Positions 1-8,254 of a stretch of DNA of 64,000 bases are shown in pieces. Both the position numbers and the translations under genes were made by a program. The stretch's first letter is position 1; each line of letters opens with the position of its first letter. The notes below the pieces were generated by a model. The model was not told the origin of the DNA and made no database searches. It saw only the letters and a list, made by a program, of their open reading frames with translations. This stretch comes from Pandoraea vervacti (GTDB lineage: Bacteria > Pseudomonadota > Gammaproteobacteria > Burkholderiales > Burkholderiaceae), in NCBI RefSeq assembly GCF_000934605.2, contig NZ_CP010897.2:4154001-4218000 (forward strand), in the 5' to 3' direction.

Positions 1-877
1 CGAGCGCCTCGCGGTACTTGGCAGCCGTCTTTTCGACGACTTCGGCCGGCAGCGCCGGCGCGGGCGGGGTCTTGCCCCACGGCTGGGTTTCGAGCCAGTC
101 GCGCACGAACTGCTTGTCGAACGACGGCGGGTTGCTGCCCACAGCGTACGAATCGGCCGGCCAGAAGCGCGACGAATCGGCGGTGAGCGCTTCGTCCATC
201 AAGTGCAGCTTGCCGTTGTCGTCCAGTCCGAATTCGAACTTCGTGTCGGCGATGATGATGCCGCGCGTGGCCGCGTAAGCCGCCGCTTCCTTGTACAGAC
301 GGATCGAAATCTCGCGGATCTGCTCGGCCAGCTCACGACCGATGCGACTCACCATGTCCTCGAAGCTGATGTTCTCGTCATGCTCGCCCAGTTCGGCCTT
401 GGCTGCCGGGGTGAAGATCGGCTCCGGCAGTTGCTGCGCATTTTGCAGACCGGCCGGCAGCTTCACGCCACAGACGGCGCCCGTTGCCTGATAGTCCTTC
501 CAGCCGCTACCGGCCAGATAACCGCGCACCACGGCTTCGACGAGAATCGGCTTGAGACGCTTGACGACGACCGCGCGCCCGGCCACCTGCGCGACTTCGT
601 CGGCGGACACGACCGTCTCGGGCGCCACGCCCGTGAGGTGATTCGGCACGACGTGTGCGAGCTTGTCGAACCAGAAATTGGCCATCTGGTTGAGCACGCG
701 ACCCTTGCCCGGAATCGGCTCGCCCATGATCACGTCGAACGCCGAGAGGCGGTCCGTCGTCACGATCAGCAACTTGTCGTCGCCAACGGCGTAGTTATCG
801 CGCACTTTGCCGCGCGAGAGCAGCGGCAGGCTCTTGAGGGAGGATTCGTACAGGGCGTTCAGAGCGGGGGTAGTCAC
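1..877 (-). CDS. purC: Phosphoribosylaminoimidazole-succinocarboxamide synthase (SAICAR synthase), 3' end cut by window edge
   Basis: Catalyses ATP-dependent joining of aspartate to CAIR in purine synthesis, in the cytoplasm. The reverse-strand translation runs for about 292 codons without a stop. It shows the family opening (SRGKVRDNYAVGDDKLLIVTT), then DRLSAFDV, the GKGRVLNQ stretch, a central VVRGYLAGSGWKDY block and a C-terminal region with DTKFEFG. This is the longer (~296 aa) form seen in Burkholderiales, so only a few C-terminal residues lie outside the window. The start is a GTG at 877; no ATG fits and the Shine-Dalgarno is weak, so the start is moderately sure. In relatives purC usually follows fba directly; here two other genes lie between them. 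Confidence 0.96.
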   Translation of the reverse strand, partial: MTTPALNALYESSLKSLPLLSRGKVRDNYAVGDDKLLIVTTDRLSAFDVIMGEPIPGKGRVLNQMANFWFDKLAHVVPNHLTGVAPETVVSADEVAQVAGRAVVVKRLKPILVEAVVRGYLAGSGWKDYQATGAVCGVKLPAGLQNAQQLPEPIFTPAAKAELGEHDENISFEDMVSRIGRELAEQIREISIRLYKEAAAYAATRGIIIADTKFEFGLDDNGKLHLMDEALTADSSRFWPADSYAVGSNPPSFDKQFVRDWLETQPWGKTPPAPALPAEVVEKTAAKYREAL

Positions 878-1099
878 GGCGGGACCCAATATCAGGAAGG
901 GCAAAGGCGTAATTATACGCGCGTCGGGGAGCGTTTCACGAAGATGTCGGTCGGGCAAGGCGTCGGGGCGCGACATCTTGCCCGACGCGCCGCCGGAGAT
1001 GGACTCGGCCATGCCTCATGCCCCATGTCCCGCACACGCCGCCTCGCCCGAGGCGGCACACGGCTCGACGACGCACCCTGGCCGACCGCCGTCTGGCGC

Positions 1100-2866
1100 T
1101 CAGCGCCGGAACACCTTTGCGAGACGTGCTTTCTCGGTGTCCTTGACGAGCAGGGCGACGACCGTCGAGCGCGAGACGGGGTTCGTCATGAACGTGCCAT
1201 GACGCTCGCACTGCTGGAACCACCGCGCCACCGAGTCGACGTCGTAATACTTGTTGTCGCACGTCAGCCCGTAATCGTCGATCGACACGAGACGCACGGC
1301 ATCCGGGCTTTGCGGATCGATGTCGTCCTGCGAGATGCGGTCGATATGCGTGCCGACGTAGCCCGGACTGAGGAAGCGCACGCCGCTCAGCACATCGATT
1401 TCGTGACGAAACCAGAGCAACGCCGTGCCCGGTGGCAAGCCGCCCGAGGCCAGCAGGGGCGCCACACGGTCGAAATTCGCCTCGAGGACGCCCGCCAGTT
1501 GGCGACGCCCGTCACGGCCCTGCCAGTCCACACCGGCACCGGGCGAGAGTTCGGGCAAACGCTGCCTGAGGAGCATGACCTTGCGCTCCCAGCGCGGATC
1601 GCCGCGCCCCGGCATCCGCAGCATGGCCGTCAGGCGGGACAACTCGGCAACGAGGTCGAGTGCACGCGACGCCACGTTGATATGGTGATCGCTGGCTTCG
1701 GCGCGCTGGCGAACCGCCTCGGTCGCAAGCTGGCTGCGCAGCCGCGCGTCGCCGTCGCGAAGTTGCAGCGCCGCACTCGCGATCACCGCACACGGCCGGG
1801 CGATGCCATGCTCGGAACACACCAGCGCGATCTTGCCGGGGTGGCTTCGCATGAAGTCCGCAACGCCTTTGCCCGCACGCCACAGCGTTGCGCCGTCGAT
1901 TTGGGTGTCGAAGCGCTCCATGCCCTCGAATTCCATGAACTGCACGTGCGACAGGCCACCGTCGAGCGGGCCGCCGGACGCCGATGGCGAGCGCGTCGGC
2001 GGCGTTGTCGAATCGGTTGCGGCCACGGCATTCGCTGCATTCGCTGCATTCGCTGTATTCGCTGTATTCGCGGCATCCCGTGCATTCGTTGCACTGATGG
2101 CGTCCCACCGCCCGGCGTTTCGCCGCACGACCATGGAGAAATAGGCGCTGATCGGTCGCTCCCGATAGCCCTGCACGCCCTTGCCCTCCTTCCCGCCCGG
2201 TCCACCGGCAGCGCCTCCCGACTCGCCTTGCGCTTGCATCGCGCCCGGCTCAACGCAGAAGATCGCGCCGATTTGCGGGTGCGTCTTGAGCATACGCGTG
2301 AGCGCCCGCGCTTCAGCCGGGGCGGCCGTCGGCCCGACGAGGAAGCGGTGCCCGCCCAACTCCAGCAGACCATAACGCGTGCATTCGCCGCCGACGCGAA
2401 CGAGTTGTGCGGTATTCACGCCGTATCGGTCGGCCCAGTCTTGCGCCATCGCGCGGGTCGGCGACACCCAGTCCGGCGTCGGGTCGTCGTAACCCCAGAG
2501 AGGAATCGGCGGCACCTCCGCCTTTGCGCCGGATCGCGTGCGGGATCTGGCCGGATTTTTCCAGTCGGCGACCAGCGTCATCGGCATGTCGGTCGGTGCA
2601 CCGTCGAGGAGAGTTGTCGGCGCGTCGACCGGCGTGTCTGTCGAGGGCGCCGCACGGATCGCTGCCGAGGCGGGTGCGCCTTGCGTTTGAGGAGTTGACG
2701 CCGCAGCGCGAGAAATGCCTCCGGCGCCCCGCACCGCAAACGTGCGGTTGGCGGCCCCTGTCAGCGCACCGCCCATGGCGTTGGTACGGGACGGCGGGGG
2801 CGACGCCTCGGGACTGGACAGCCCAAGACACCGGGTGACGGACTTTGGCAAGCGGGTGAACGGCAT
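1100..2866 (-). CDS. Effector-like protein with PTP-like core and U-box-like C terminus (function unknown)
   Basis: 588 aa if started at the ATG at 2866, which has GGAG six bases upstream; a longer GTG start at 2935 is possible. Residues 1-120 are Ser/Pro/Ala-rich and probably disordered, without a classical signal peptide, as in many type III effectors. Residues 170-205 resemble the region of tyrosine phosphatases before the active site. Residues 346-367 (ALVCSEHGIARPCAVIASAA) resemble the phosphatase P-loop, but with C350 and R357 separated by six residues instead of five, so activity is doubtful. Residues 266-283 are an Asn-Ala repeat encoded by a 9-bp tandem repeat. Residues 525-572 (YYDVDSVARWF, then TNPVSR) resemble a U-box without clear CPI residues. 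Secretion and function are inference; no secretion genes are nearby. Confidence 0.75.
   Translation of the reverse strand: MPFTRLPKSVTRCLGLSSPEASPPPSRTNAMGGALTGAANRTFAVRGAGGISRAAASTPQTQGAPASAAIRAAPSTDTPVDAPTTLLDGAPTDMPMTLVADWKNPARSRTRSGAKAEVPPIPLWGYDDPTPDWVSPTRAMAQDWADRYGVNTAQLVRVGGECTRYGLLELGGHRFLVGPTAAPAEARALTRMLKTHPQIGAIFCVEPGAMQAQGESGGAAGGPGGKEGKGVQGYRERPISAYFSMVVRRNAGRWDAISATNARDAANTANTANAANAANAVAATDSTTPPTRSPSASGGPLDGGLSHVQFMEFEGMERFDTQIDGATLWRAGKGVADFMRSHPGKIALVCSEHGIARPCAVIASAALQLRDGDARLRSQLATEAVRQRAEASDHHINVASRALDLVAELSRLTAMLRMPGRGDPRWERKVMLLRQRLPELSPGAGVDWQGRDGRRQLAGVLEANFDRVAPLLASGGLPPGTALLWFRHEIDVLSGVRFLSPGYVGTHIDRISQDDIDPQSPDAVRLVSIDDYGLTCDNKYYDVDSVARWFQQCERHGTFMTNPVSRSTVVALLVKDTEKARLAKVFRR
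2030..2092. repeat. 9-bp tandem repeat, 7 units, in frame
   Basis: Seven consecutive 9-bp units on the plus strand, consensus ATTCGCTGC; the first two are identical and the later ones drift. They lie inside the effector-like gene and encode the Asn-Ala linker on the other strand. The 9-bp period keeps the frame when copies are gained or lost. Confidence 0.9.
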
Positions 2867-3094
2867 CGATAGCTCCGGGTGGCCCATGATGGGCAGGTTG
2901 GCGGGAGGCCCGGAGACTGCCACGCGCCTTGCCACCGGACTTGCGATATCGACCGCACGCCTGTCGTTTCACGTCGGCACCGGGCATCGCCCCGCGTCCG
3001 CGCACGCCCCGTGGCCGGGATTTCACGGGCCGCCATCGACGCCCACGGATGTTGCCTAGAATGAAAACGTACACCCGACAAACAAGGGGCTGCC

Positions 3095-3730
3095 ATGACA
3101 ACCACGCCAAAACCAAGCCATGTCCGGCAGCCGAACGTCACACGACGCCTATCACGAGATGTCGCCCACGCATCGCTTGCGGTGGCGTTGACGTTGGCGA
3201 GCGCGGGCCTCATGGCGCAAACCGGCGCGTCCCAACCGTCCCCCCACACGCCCGGCCCGGCACCGCATCGCGCCGCCACGCCTCACTCCGCCCCGGGCAC
3301 CGGCGCACCAGGCGCACCAGGCGCATCGGGGGCATCCACCACCCCGCCCGCCATCACGGAACGGCCTGCACTGCCCCGCCTCGTCGCCATCACCCCGCCG
3401 GATAACGATGACGACATCGCCCGCTTCGCGCTCTACGCAGCACGCGACATCGAGCAGCTGGGTTTGCAGTTTCCGGCGCAAGCGGCCAACGCCGCGCCGG
3501 ACACGGAGGTCGTCATCACGATGCGCCTGCGCGACGGCGCGACCTCGCGCATGCGAGACTTTTCACGGCAGCACATGAACGAGCCGATGACGTTGATCGT
3601 CGATGGCGTGGAGATGCTCACCGCGACGATCCGCTCGGAACTCGGCGGCAAGTTTCAGTTGCAGTTGCCCAAAGAAAAGGCCCGGCTTCTGTTCCAGCGA
3701 GTGCTGGCAAAAGCCGGGCCGGCGACCTGA
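3095..3730 (+). CDS. Exported protein with a SecD P1-head-like domain
   Basis: 211 aa. The N terminus carries an Arg-containing stretch and a hydrophobic segment (residues ~26-40, ASLAVALTLASAGLMA) before AQTG, fitting a Sec signal peptide. A Pro/Ala/Gly-rich linker spans ~45-90. The C-terminal ~110 residues hold VVITMRLRDGA, MTLIVDGVEMLTATIRSELG and a final helix. The order (strand, GA, then IVDG...I...GG) matches the small head subdomain of SecD P1, usually part of a large membrane protein; here it stands alone. That resemblance is my inference from motif spacing. The start has AAGGGG seven bases upstream. It converges on fba, and its 3' end contains the fba terminator. Confidence 0.8.
   Translation: MTTTPKPSHVRQPNVTRRLSRDVAHASLAVALTLASAGLMAQTGASQPSPHTPGPAPHRAATPHSAPGTGAPGAPGASGASTTPPAITERPALPRLVAITPPDNDDDIARFALYAARDIEQLGLQFPAQAANAAPDTEVVITMRLRDGATSRMRDFSRQHMNEPMTLIVDGVEMLTATIRSELGGKFQLQLPKEKARLLFQRVLAKAGPAT
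3671..3720 (-). terminator. Rho-independent terminator of fba, inside the end of the convergent gene
   Basis: Ten-base arms GGCCCGGCTT (3679-3688) and AAGCCGGGCC (3711-3720) are perfect complements. The loop holds a second short stem, CCAGC/GCTGG. Read on the minus strand the hairpin is followed by TTTTCTTT (3671-3678). It lies 34-83 bases past the fba stop and inside the last codons of the plus-strand gene. Confidence 0.8.
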
Positions 3731-3753
3731 GCGGCAACGCCGCCCGAGTCTGC

Positions 3754-4818
3754 TTACTTCACGATCTGAGCGAGGTCGCCGCTCTTGTATTTCTCGGCCA
3801 TCTTCTCCAGCGAGACGGTCTTGATCTTGCCTGCCTGGCCTTCGCAGCCGAACGACAGGTAGCGCGCCTTGCAAACCTGCTTGGCGGCTTCACGCGCCGG
3901 CTTCAGATAGTCGCGCGGGTCGAACTTGCTCGGGTTTTCGAACAGATAGCGACGGATCGCGCCGGTCATGGCCAGACGGATGTCGGTGTCGATGTTGATC
4001 TTGCGCACGCCGTGCTTGATACCTTCGACGATCTCTTCGACCGGCACGCCGTACGTTTCCTTCATGTCGCCGCCGAACTCACGGATCTCGGCGAGCAGTT
4101 CCTGCGGCACCGACGACGAACCGTGCATCACCAGGTGGGTGTTCGGAATGCGGCGATGGATTTCCTTGATGCGGTCGATGGCGAGAATGTCGCCCGTCGG
4201 CTTGCGGCTGAACTTGTAAGCGCCGTGCGAGGTACCGATCGCGATGGCCAGCGCGTCGCACTGCGTCTGTTGCACGAAGTCGGCGGCCTGATCCGGGTCG
4301 GTCAGCAGTTGCTCGCGGGTCATCGTGCCGTCGGCGCCGTGACCGTCTTCCTTGTCGCCCTTCATCGTTTCGAGCGAACCCAGCACGCCCAGCTCGGCTT
4401 CCACCGTCACGCCGATGTAATGCGAGAACTCGACGACCTTCTTCGACACTTCGACGTTGTATTCGTAGCTGGCAACCGACTTGCCGTCGGCTTCGAGCGA
4501 GCCGTCCATCATCACGCTCGAGAAACCGCTCTTGATCGCGGCCATACAGACCGCCGGCGACTGGCCGTGGTCCTGGTGCATCACCACCGGGATGTGCGGG
4601 TAGGCTTCCACGGCCGCCGAAATCAGGTGACGCAGGAACGCTTCGCCAGCGTACTTACGGGCACCGGCCGAAGCCTGCATGATGACCGGCGCACCGACTT
4701 CGTCGGCGGCGGCCATGATCGCGGAAACCTGCTCAAGATTGTTGACGTTGAAGGCCGGCAGACCGTAGCCGTTTTCGGCGGCGTGGTCGAGCAGCTGTCG
4801 CATAGAGACTAGGGGCAT
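3754..4818 (-). CDS. fba: Class II fructose-1,6-bisphosphate aldolase
   Basis: 354 aa cytoplasmic enzyme that cleaves or forms fructose-1,6-bisphosphate in glycolysis and gluconeogenesis. Zn-binding HQDHG lies near residues 81-85, with VTVEAELG in the middle, GTSHGAYK, MHGSSSVP and KINIDTD for phosphate and metal binding. The length fits the type B class II aldolases of Burkholderiales. The start has AAGGAG six bases upstream. It follows pyk by ~135 bp on the same strand and is closed by the terminator described above. Confidence 0.98.
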   Translation of the reverse strand: MPLVSMRQLLDHAAENGYGLPAFNVNNLEQVSAIMAAADEVGAPVIMQASAGARKYAGEAFLRHLISAAVEAYPHIPVVMHQDHGQSPAVCMAAIKSGFSSVMMDGSLEADGKSVASYEYNVEVSKKVVEFSHYIGVTVEAELGVLGSLETMKGDKEDGHGADGTMTREQLLTDPDQAADFVQQTQCDALAIAIGTSHGAYKFSRKPTGDILAIDRIKEIHRRIPNTHLVMHGSSSVPQELLAEIREFGGDMKETYGVPVEEIVEGIKHGVRKINIDTDIRLAMTGAIRRYLFENPSKFDPRDYLKPAREAAKQVCKARYLSFGCEGQAGKIKTVSLEKMAEKYKSGDLAQIVK

Positions 4819-4953
4819 GATGTTCTCCTTGGAATCAAAAACTAAGCAAATCTTTCCTCGATCCAGAGGCGCCCCTCATGACGACAGCTCGCGCGCGGCG
4901 CGGTGTGTGCCTGATGGCACTCCCACCCCGCCGTCCCCGCGCGGCCTGCTTCG

Positions 4954-6396
4954 TCATGCGTGACCCACCTGGACGATCTTCAACGTATTGGTGCCACCGG
5001 GTTGTCCCATCGGCTCGCCGACCGTCAGCACGATCGTGTCGCCGCGCTTGACCACACCGCTCGAGAGCAGCAGTTGTTCTGCTTGCTTGAGCGCGCTGTC
5101 GCGGTCGTGCGCGGCGTCCGCGCGCATGGCGTAGACGTTGCGATACAGCGCCATTTTGCGATGACTGCTCAGTTGCGAAGTCAGGGCAAAAATCGGCACG
5201 TGGATCTTGTGACGGGACAGCCACAACGCGGTCGCGCCCGACTCGGTGAGCGCCACGATGGCTTTCGCGCCAAGATGATACGCGGTAAACAGCGCACCGG
5301 CGGCAATCGTTTGATCGATGCGCGTAAAAGTTTGGTCCAGCCAGTCGCGATCGAGTTCCACCGTCTCCGAGCGCTCGGCTTCGACGCAGATCGCTGCCAT
5401 CGTCTCGATCGTCTCGACCGGATACTTGCCCGCGGCGCTCTCGGCCGACAGCATCACGGCATCCGTGCCATCAAGCACCGCATTGGCGACGTCCGACACT
5501 TCGGCGCGGGTCGGCACCGGATTGTGGATCATCGACTCCATCATCTGCGTGGCCGTGATGGTCGTCTTGTTCATCTCGCGCGCGAGCCGGATCATGCGCT
5601 TCTGAAGCGCCGGCACCGCCGCGTTGCCGACTTCGATGGCCAGATCGCCACGGGCGACCATGATGCAGTCCGACGCCGCCAGAATCTCTTCGAGCGCCGG
5701 AATCGCCTCGGCACGCTCGATCTTCGCGATCATCAGCGGCTTGATGCCGTACGGCTCGCCTGCCACGTTCGCCAGACGTCGCGCCATTTCCATATCGGTC
5801 GCGTTCTTCGGGAACGAGACCGCGACGTAATCGGCGCCCAGCGCCATCGCGGTCTTGATGTCTTCCATGTCCTTGGCGGTCAGCGCCGGCGCCGTGAGGC
5901 CGCCGCCCTGGCGGTTGATGCCCTTGTTGTTCGACAGGTCGCCACCGACCTTCACGGTGGTGTGAATCTCCTGATCGATCACACGATCGACGATTAGCAC
6001 GATCAGCCCGTCGTTGAGCAGCAGCACGTCGCCCGGGCGCACGTCGCGCGGCAGTTCCTTGTAGTCCAGCCCGACGCGCTCGTCGTTACCGAGCTCGCAG
6101 TTCGCATCCAGAATGAACCGGGCGCCGGCTTCGAGCGTCGTCTTGCCGTTCTCGAACTTGCCGACGCGAATCTTCGGGCCCTGCAAGTCGGCCATGATGG
6201 CCACTTCGCGGCCCGCCGCTCTGGCGGCCGCGCGCACCATTTCGGCGCGCTCGATGTGGTCCTGCGCCTTGCCGTGCGAGAAGTTCAGGCGAACGACGTC
6301 GACGCCTGCGGCGATCATGCGCGAAAGCACTTCCGGCGTGCTCGATGCCGGACCGATGGTGGCGACGATCTTGGTGGAGCGGTTCATTACATCCAT
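4954..6396 (-). CDS. pyk: Pyruvate kinase
   Basis: About 480 aa. Converts phosphoenolpyruvate and ADP to pyruvate and ATP. The N terminus has TKIVATIGPAS and LNFSHG, then DLQGPKIRVG, the catalytic VARGDLAIE stretch and ATQMMESM, then a C-terminal allosteric domain. Three in-frame ATGs are possible (6432, 6396, 6387). I chose 6396 because GAGG lies eight bases upstream. The gene sits between pgk and fba in the usual Burkholderiales order, all on one strand. Confidence 0.97.
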   Translation of the reverse strand: MDVMNRSTKIVATIGPASSTPEVLSRMIAAGVDVVRLNFSHGKAQDHIERAEMVRAAARAAGREVAIMADLQGPKIRVGKFENGKTTLEAGARFILDANCELGNDERVGLDYKELPRDVRPGDVLLLNDGLIVLIVDRVIDQEIHTTVKVGGDLSNNKGINRQGGGLTAPALTAKDMEDIKTAMALGADYVAVSFPKNATDMEMARRLANVAGEPYGIKPLMIAKIERAEAIPALEEILAASDCIMVARGDLAIEVGNAAVPALQKRMIRLAREMNKTTITATQMMESMIHNPVPTRAEVSDVANAVLDGTDAVMLSAESAAGKYPVETIETMAAICVEAERSETVELDRDWLDQTFTRIDQTIAAGALFTAYHLGAKAIVALTESGATALWLSRHKIHVPIFALTSQLSSHRKMALYRNVYAMRADAAHDRDSALKQAEQLLLSSGVVKRGDTIVLTVGEPMGQPGGTNTLKIVQVGHA

Positions 6397-6487
6397 CTCT
6401 TCATCCTCTTTTGGTAACAGCGCTTTCGACATTACTGGCGCTTAGAGGTTTGTAACGCAATTAGGCCGCCGCAGGTTAACCAAAAAG

Positions 6488-6506
6488 TTCGTATTGTCAG
6501 TACGAA
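6488..6506. promoter_or_regulatory. Inverted repeat upstream of pyk
   Basis: Perfect 6-bp arms TTCGTA and TACGAA separated by 7 bases, about 90 bp before the pyk start in an otherwise AT-richer stretch. It could be an operator; no regulator is identified and it does not match HexR or Cra consensus sites that I know. Confidence 0.3.
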
Positions 6507-6638
6507 ATCGTTTGATTCGATCTCATACGTTCGCAATAAAGCGACCGAAATCGCCGTCCGCCAACGCATTGCAGACCGTTCCACCTGCTCGCAAGCCCCG
6601 CCCCACCTGCCTTTGCACGATTCGCGCAGCGTGCGCGA

Positions 6639-7844
6639 TCAGTTCGACTGCGCCGCGCGCTGTTGCAGGACGTCCACAGCCGGCAGCGTCTTGCCTTCCA
6701 GGAATTCCAGGAACGCGCCGCCGCCCGTCGAGATGTAGCTGACCTGATCGGCGATACCGTACTTGGCGATGGCCGCGAGCGTGTCGCCGCCGCCGGCGAT
6801 CGAGAAACCCCTGGCTGCCGCAATGGCGCGCGCCAGGGTTTGGGTGCCGTGACCGAACTGGTCGAACTCGAACACCCCGACCGGGCCGTTCCACACGATG
6901 GTGCCGGCCTGACCGAGCTGCTCGGCCAGTTTGGCAGCCGTTTGCGGACCGATGTCCAGGATCATGTCGTCGTCGGCCACGTCCGCTGCTGCCTTGACGG
7001 TGGCTTCGGCGTTCGCACTGAATTCCTTGGCACACACCACGTCCGTCGGAATCGGCACCGACGCGCCGCGCGCGGCCATGGCGTCGATGATCGCCTTCGC
7101 TTCTTCGACCAGATCGGCCTCGGCGAGCGACTTGCCGATCGGCAGGCCTGCGGCCAGCATGAACGTGTTGGCAATGCCGCCGCCCACGATCAGCTGGTCG
7201 ACCTTGTCGGCCAGCGTCTTGAGGATGGTGAGTTTGGTGGAGACCTTGGAACCGGCCACGATGGCCACGAGCGGACGCGCCGGGGCGTTGAGCGCCTTGC
7301 CGAGCGCTTCGAGCTCGGCGGCAAGCAGCGGGCCTGCGCAGGCGACCGGTGCGTACTTGGCGATGCCGTGCGTGGTGGCTTCGGCGCGGTGGGCGGTGCC
7401 GAACGCGTCGTTCACGTAGACGTCGCACAGCTTGGCCATCTTCTGCGCCAGTTCGTCGTTGTCCTTCTTCTCGCCCTTGTTGACCCGGCAGTTCTCCAGC
7501 AGCACGACCGTGCCCGGGGCCACGTCGAAGCCGCCGTCGACCCAGTCGGCCACCAGCTTCACGTCACGGCCGAGCAGTTCCGACAGACGTTGCGCCACGG
7601 GGGCGAGCGAGTCGGCAGCCTTGAATTCGCCTTCGGTGGGGCGGCCCAGGTGCGAGGTAACCATCACGGCAGCGCCGGCGTCGAGCGACATCTGGATGGC
7701 CGGCACCGAGGCGCGGATCCGCGTGTCTTCCGTGATTCGGCCGTTATCGTCTTGCGGCACGTTCAAATCGGCGCGGATGAAGACACGTTTGCCCGCGAGG
7801 CGGCCCTGAGCGATCAAATCGGAAAGACGTACGACGGAAGCCAT
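6639..7844 (-). CDS. pgk: Phosphoglycerate kinase
   Basis: 401 aa. Transfers phosphate between 1,3-bisphosphoglycerate and ADP in glycolysis. Residues 24-30 are the RADLNVP substrate signature; TSHLGRP, the GGGIANTF segment, the EFDQFGHGT region and C-terminal GGGDTLAAI (nucleotide site) follow. Full family length. It heads the pgk-pyk-fba run; the ~240 bp before pyk leave room for a separate pyk promoter. Confidence 0.98.
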   Translation of the reverse strand: MASVVRLSDLIAQGRLAGKRVFIRADLNVPQDDNGRITEDTRIRASVPAIQMSLDAGAAVMVTSHLGRPTEGEFKAADSLAPVAQRLSELLGRDVKLVADWVDGGFDVAPGTVVLLENCRVNKGEKKDNDELAQKMAKLCDVYVNDAFGTAHRAEATTHGIAKYAPVACAGPLLAAELEALGKALNAPARPLVAIVAGSKVSTKLTILKTLADKVDQLIVGGGIANTFMLAAGLPIGKSLAEADLVEEAKAIIDAMAARGASVPIPTDVVCAKEFSANAEATVKAAADVADDDMILDIGPQTAAKLAEQLGQAGTIVWNGPVGVFEFDQFGHGTQTLARAIAAARGFSIAGGGDTLAAIAKYGIADQVSYISTGGGAFLEFLEGKTLPAVDVLQQRAAQSN

Positions 7845-7930
7845 GAGAATCCGGAATAAATAGTGGGAAAAACATGCATTTTAACTGATCCGACCCACCG
7901 GATGCCCATTTTCACGGCTGGCCGTTCCGC

Positions 7931-8254
7931 CTACAGGAACAACCGCCCGAGCGTGTAGACGATCATGCCGATCACGATCATCTCGATCATGTTGCGCCGC
8001 CAGATGAACCAGCCCGTCGCCGCGACCGCTGCCGCGAGCTTGTGATTGCCCAGGTGCATTGCGAACTGGTGATCGAGCAGCACCACTTCGGGCACCACGA
8101 TCACGGCAAGCGCCGCAGCTGGCGCGTAACGAAGTGCGCGTTGCAGACGTTGCGGCAACGTGACCCGGTCGCCGGCGAGCAGGAAGAAGGTGCGCGTGAC
8201 GATGGTGATGGCCGTCATCGCCACGAAGGCGAACCAGATGTCAAAGGTGCTCAT
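7931..8254 (-). CDS. azlD: AzlD family branched-chain amino acid exporter, small subunit
   Basis: 107 aa membrane protein with four predicted hydrophobic helices and the family start (FDIWFAFVAMTAITIVTRTF). AzlD partners the larger AzlC to export branched-chain amino acids or related compounds. Its start overlaps the azlC stop by 4 bp, so the two are translationally coupled. Substrate is inferred from family only. Confidence 0.92.
   Translation of the reverse strand: MSTFDIWFAFVAMTAITIVTRTFFLLAGDRVTLPQRLQRALRYAPAAALAVIVVPEVVLLDHQFAMHLGNHKLAAAVAATGWFIWRRNMIEMIVIGMIVYTLGRLFL

Noticed and set aside
203..2698. 831-codon plus-strand open frame
   Set aside because: Opposite to purC and the effector-like gene; Arg/His/Gly-rich composition typical of antisense frames in GC-rich DNA; no start signal or motif.
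4012..5997. Long plus-strand frames opposite fba and pyk
   Set aside because: Antisense shadows of well-identified genes; biased towards Arg, His and Asp.
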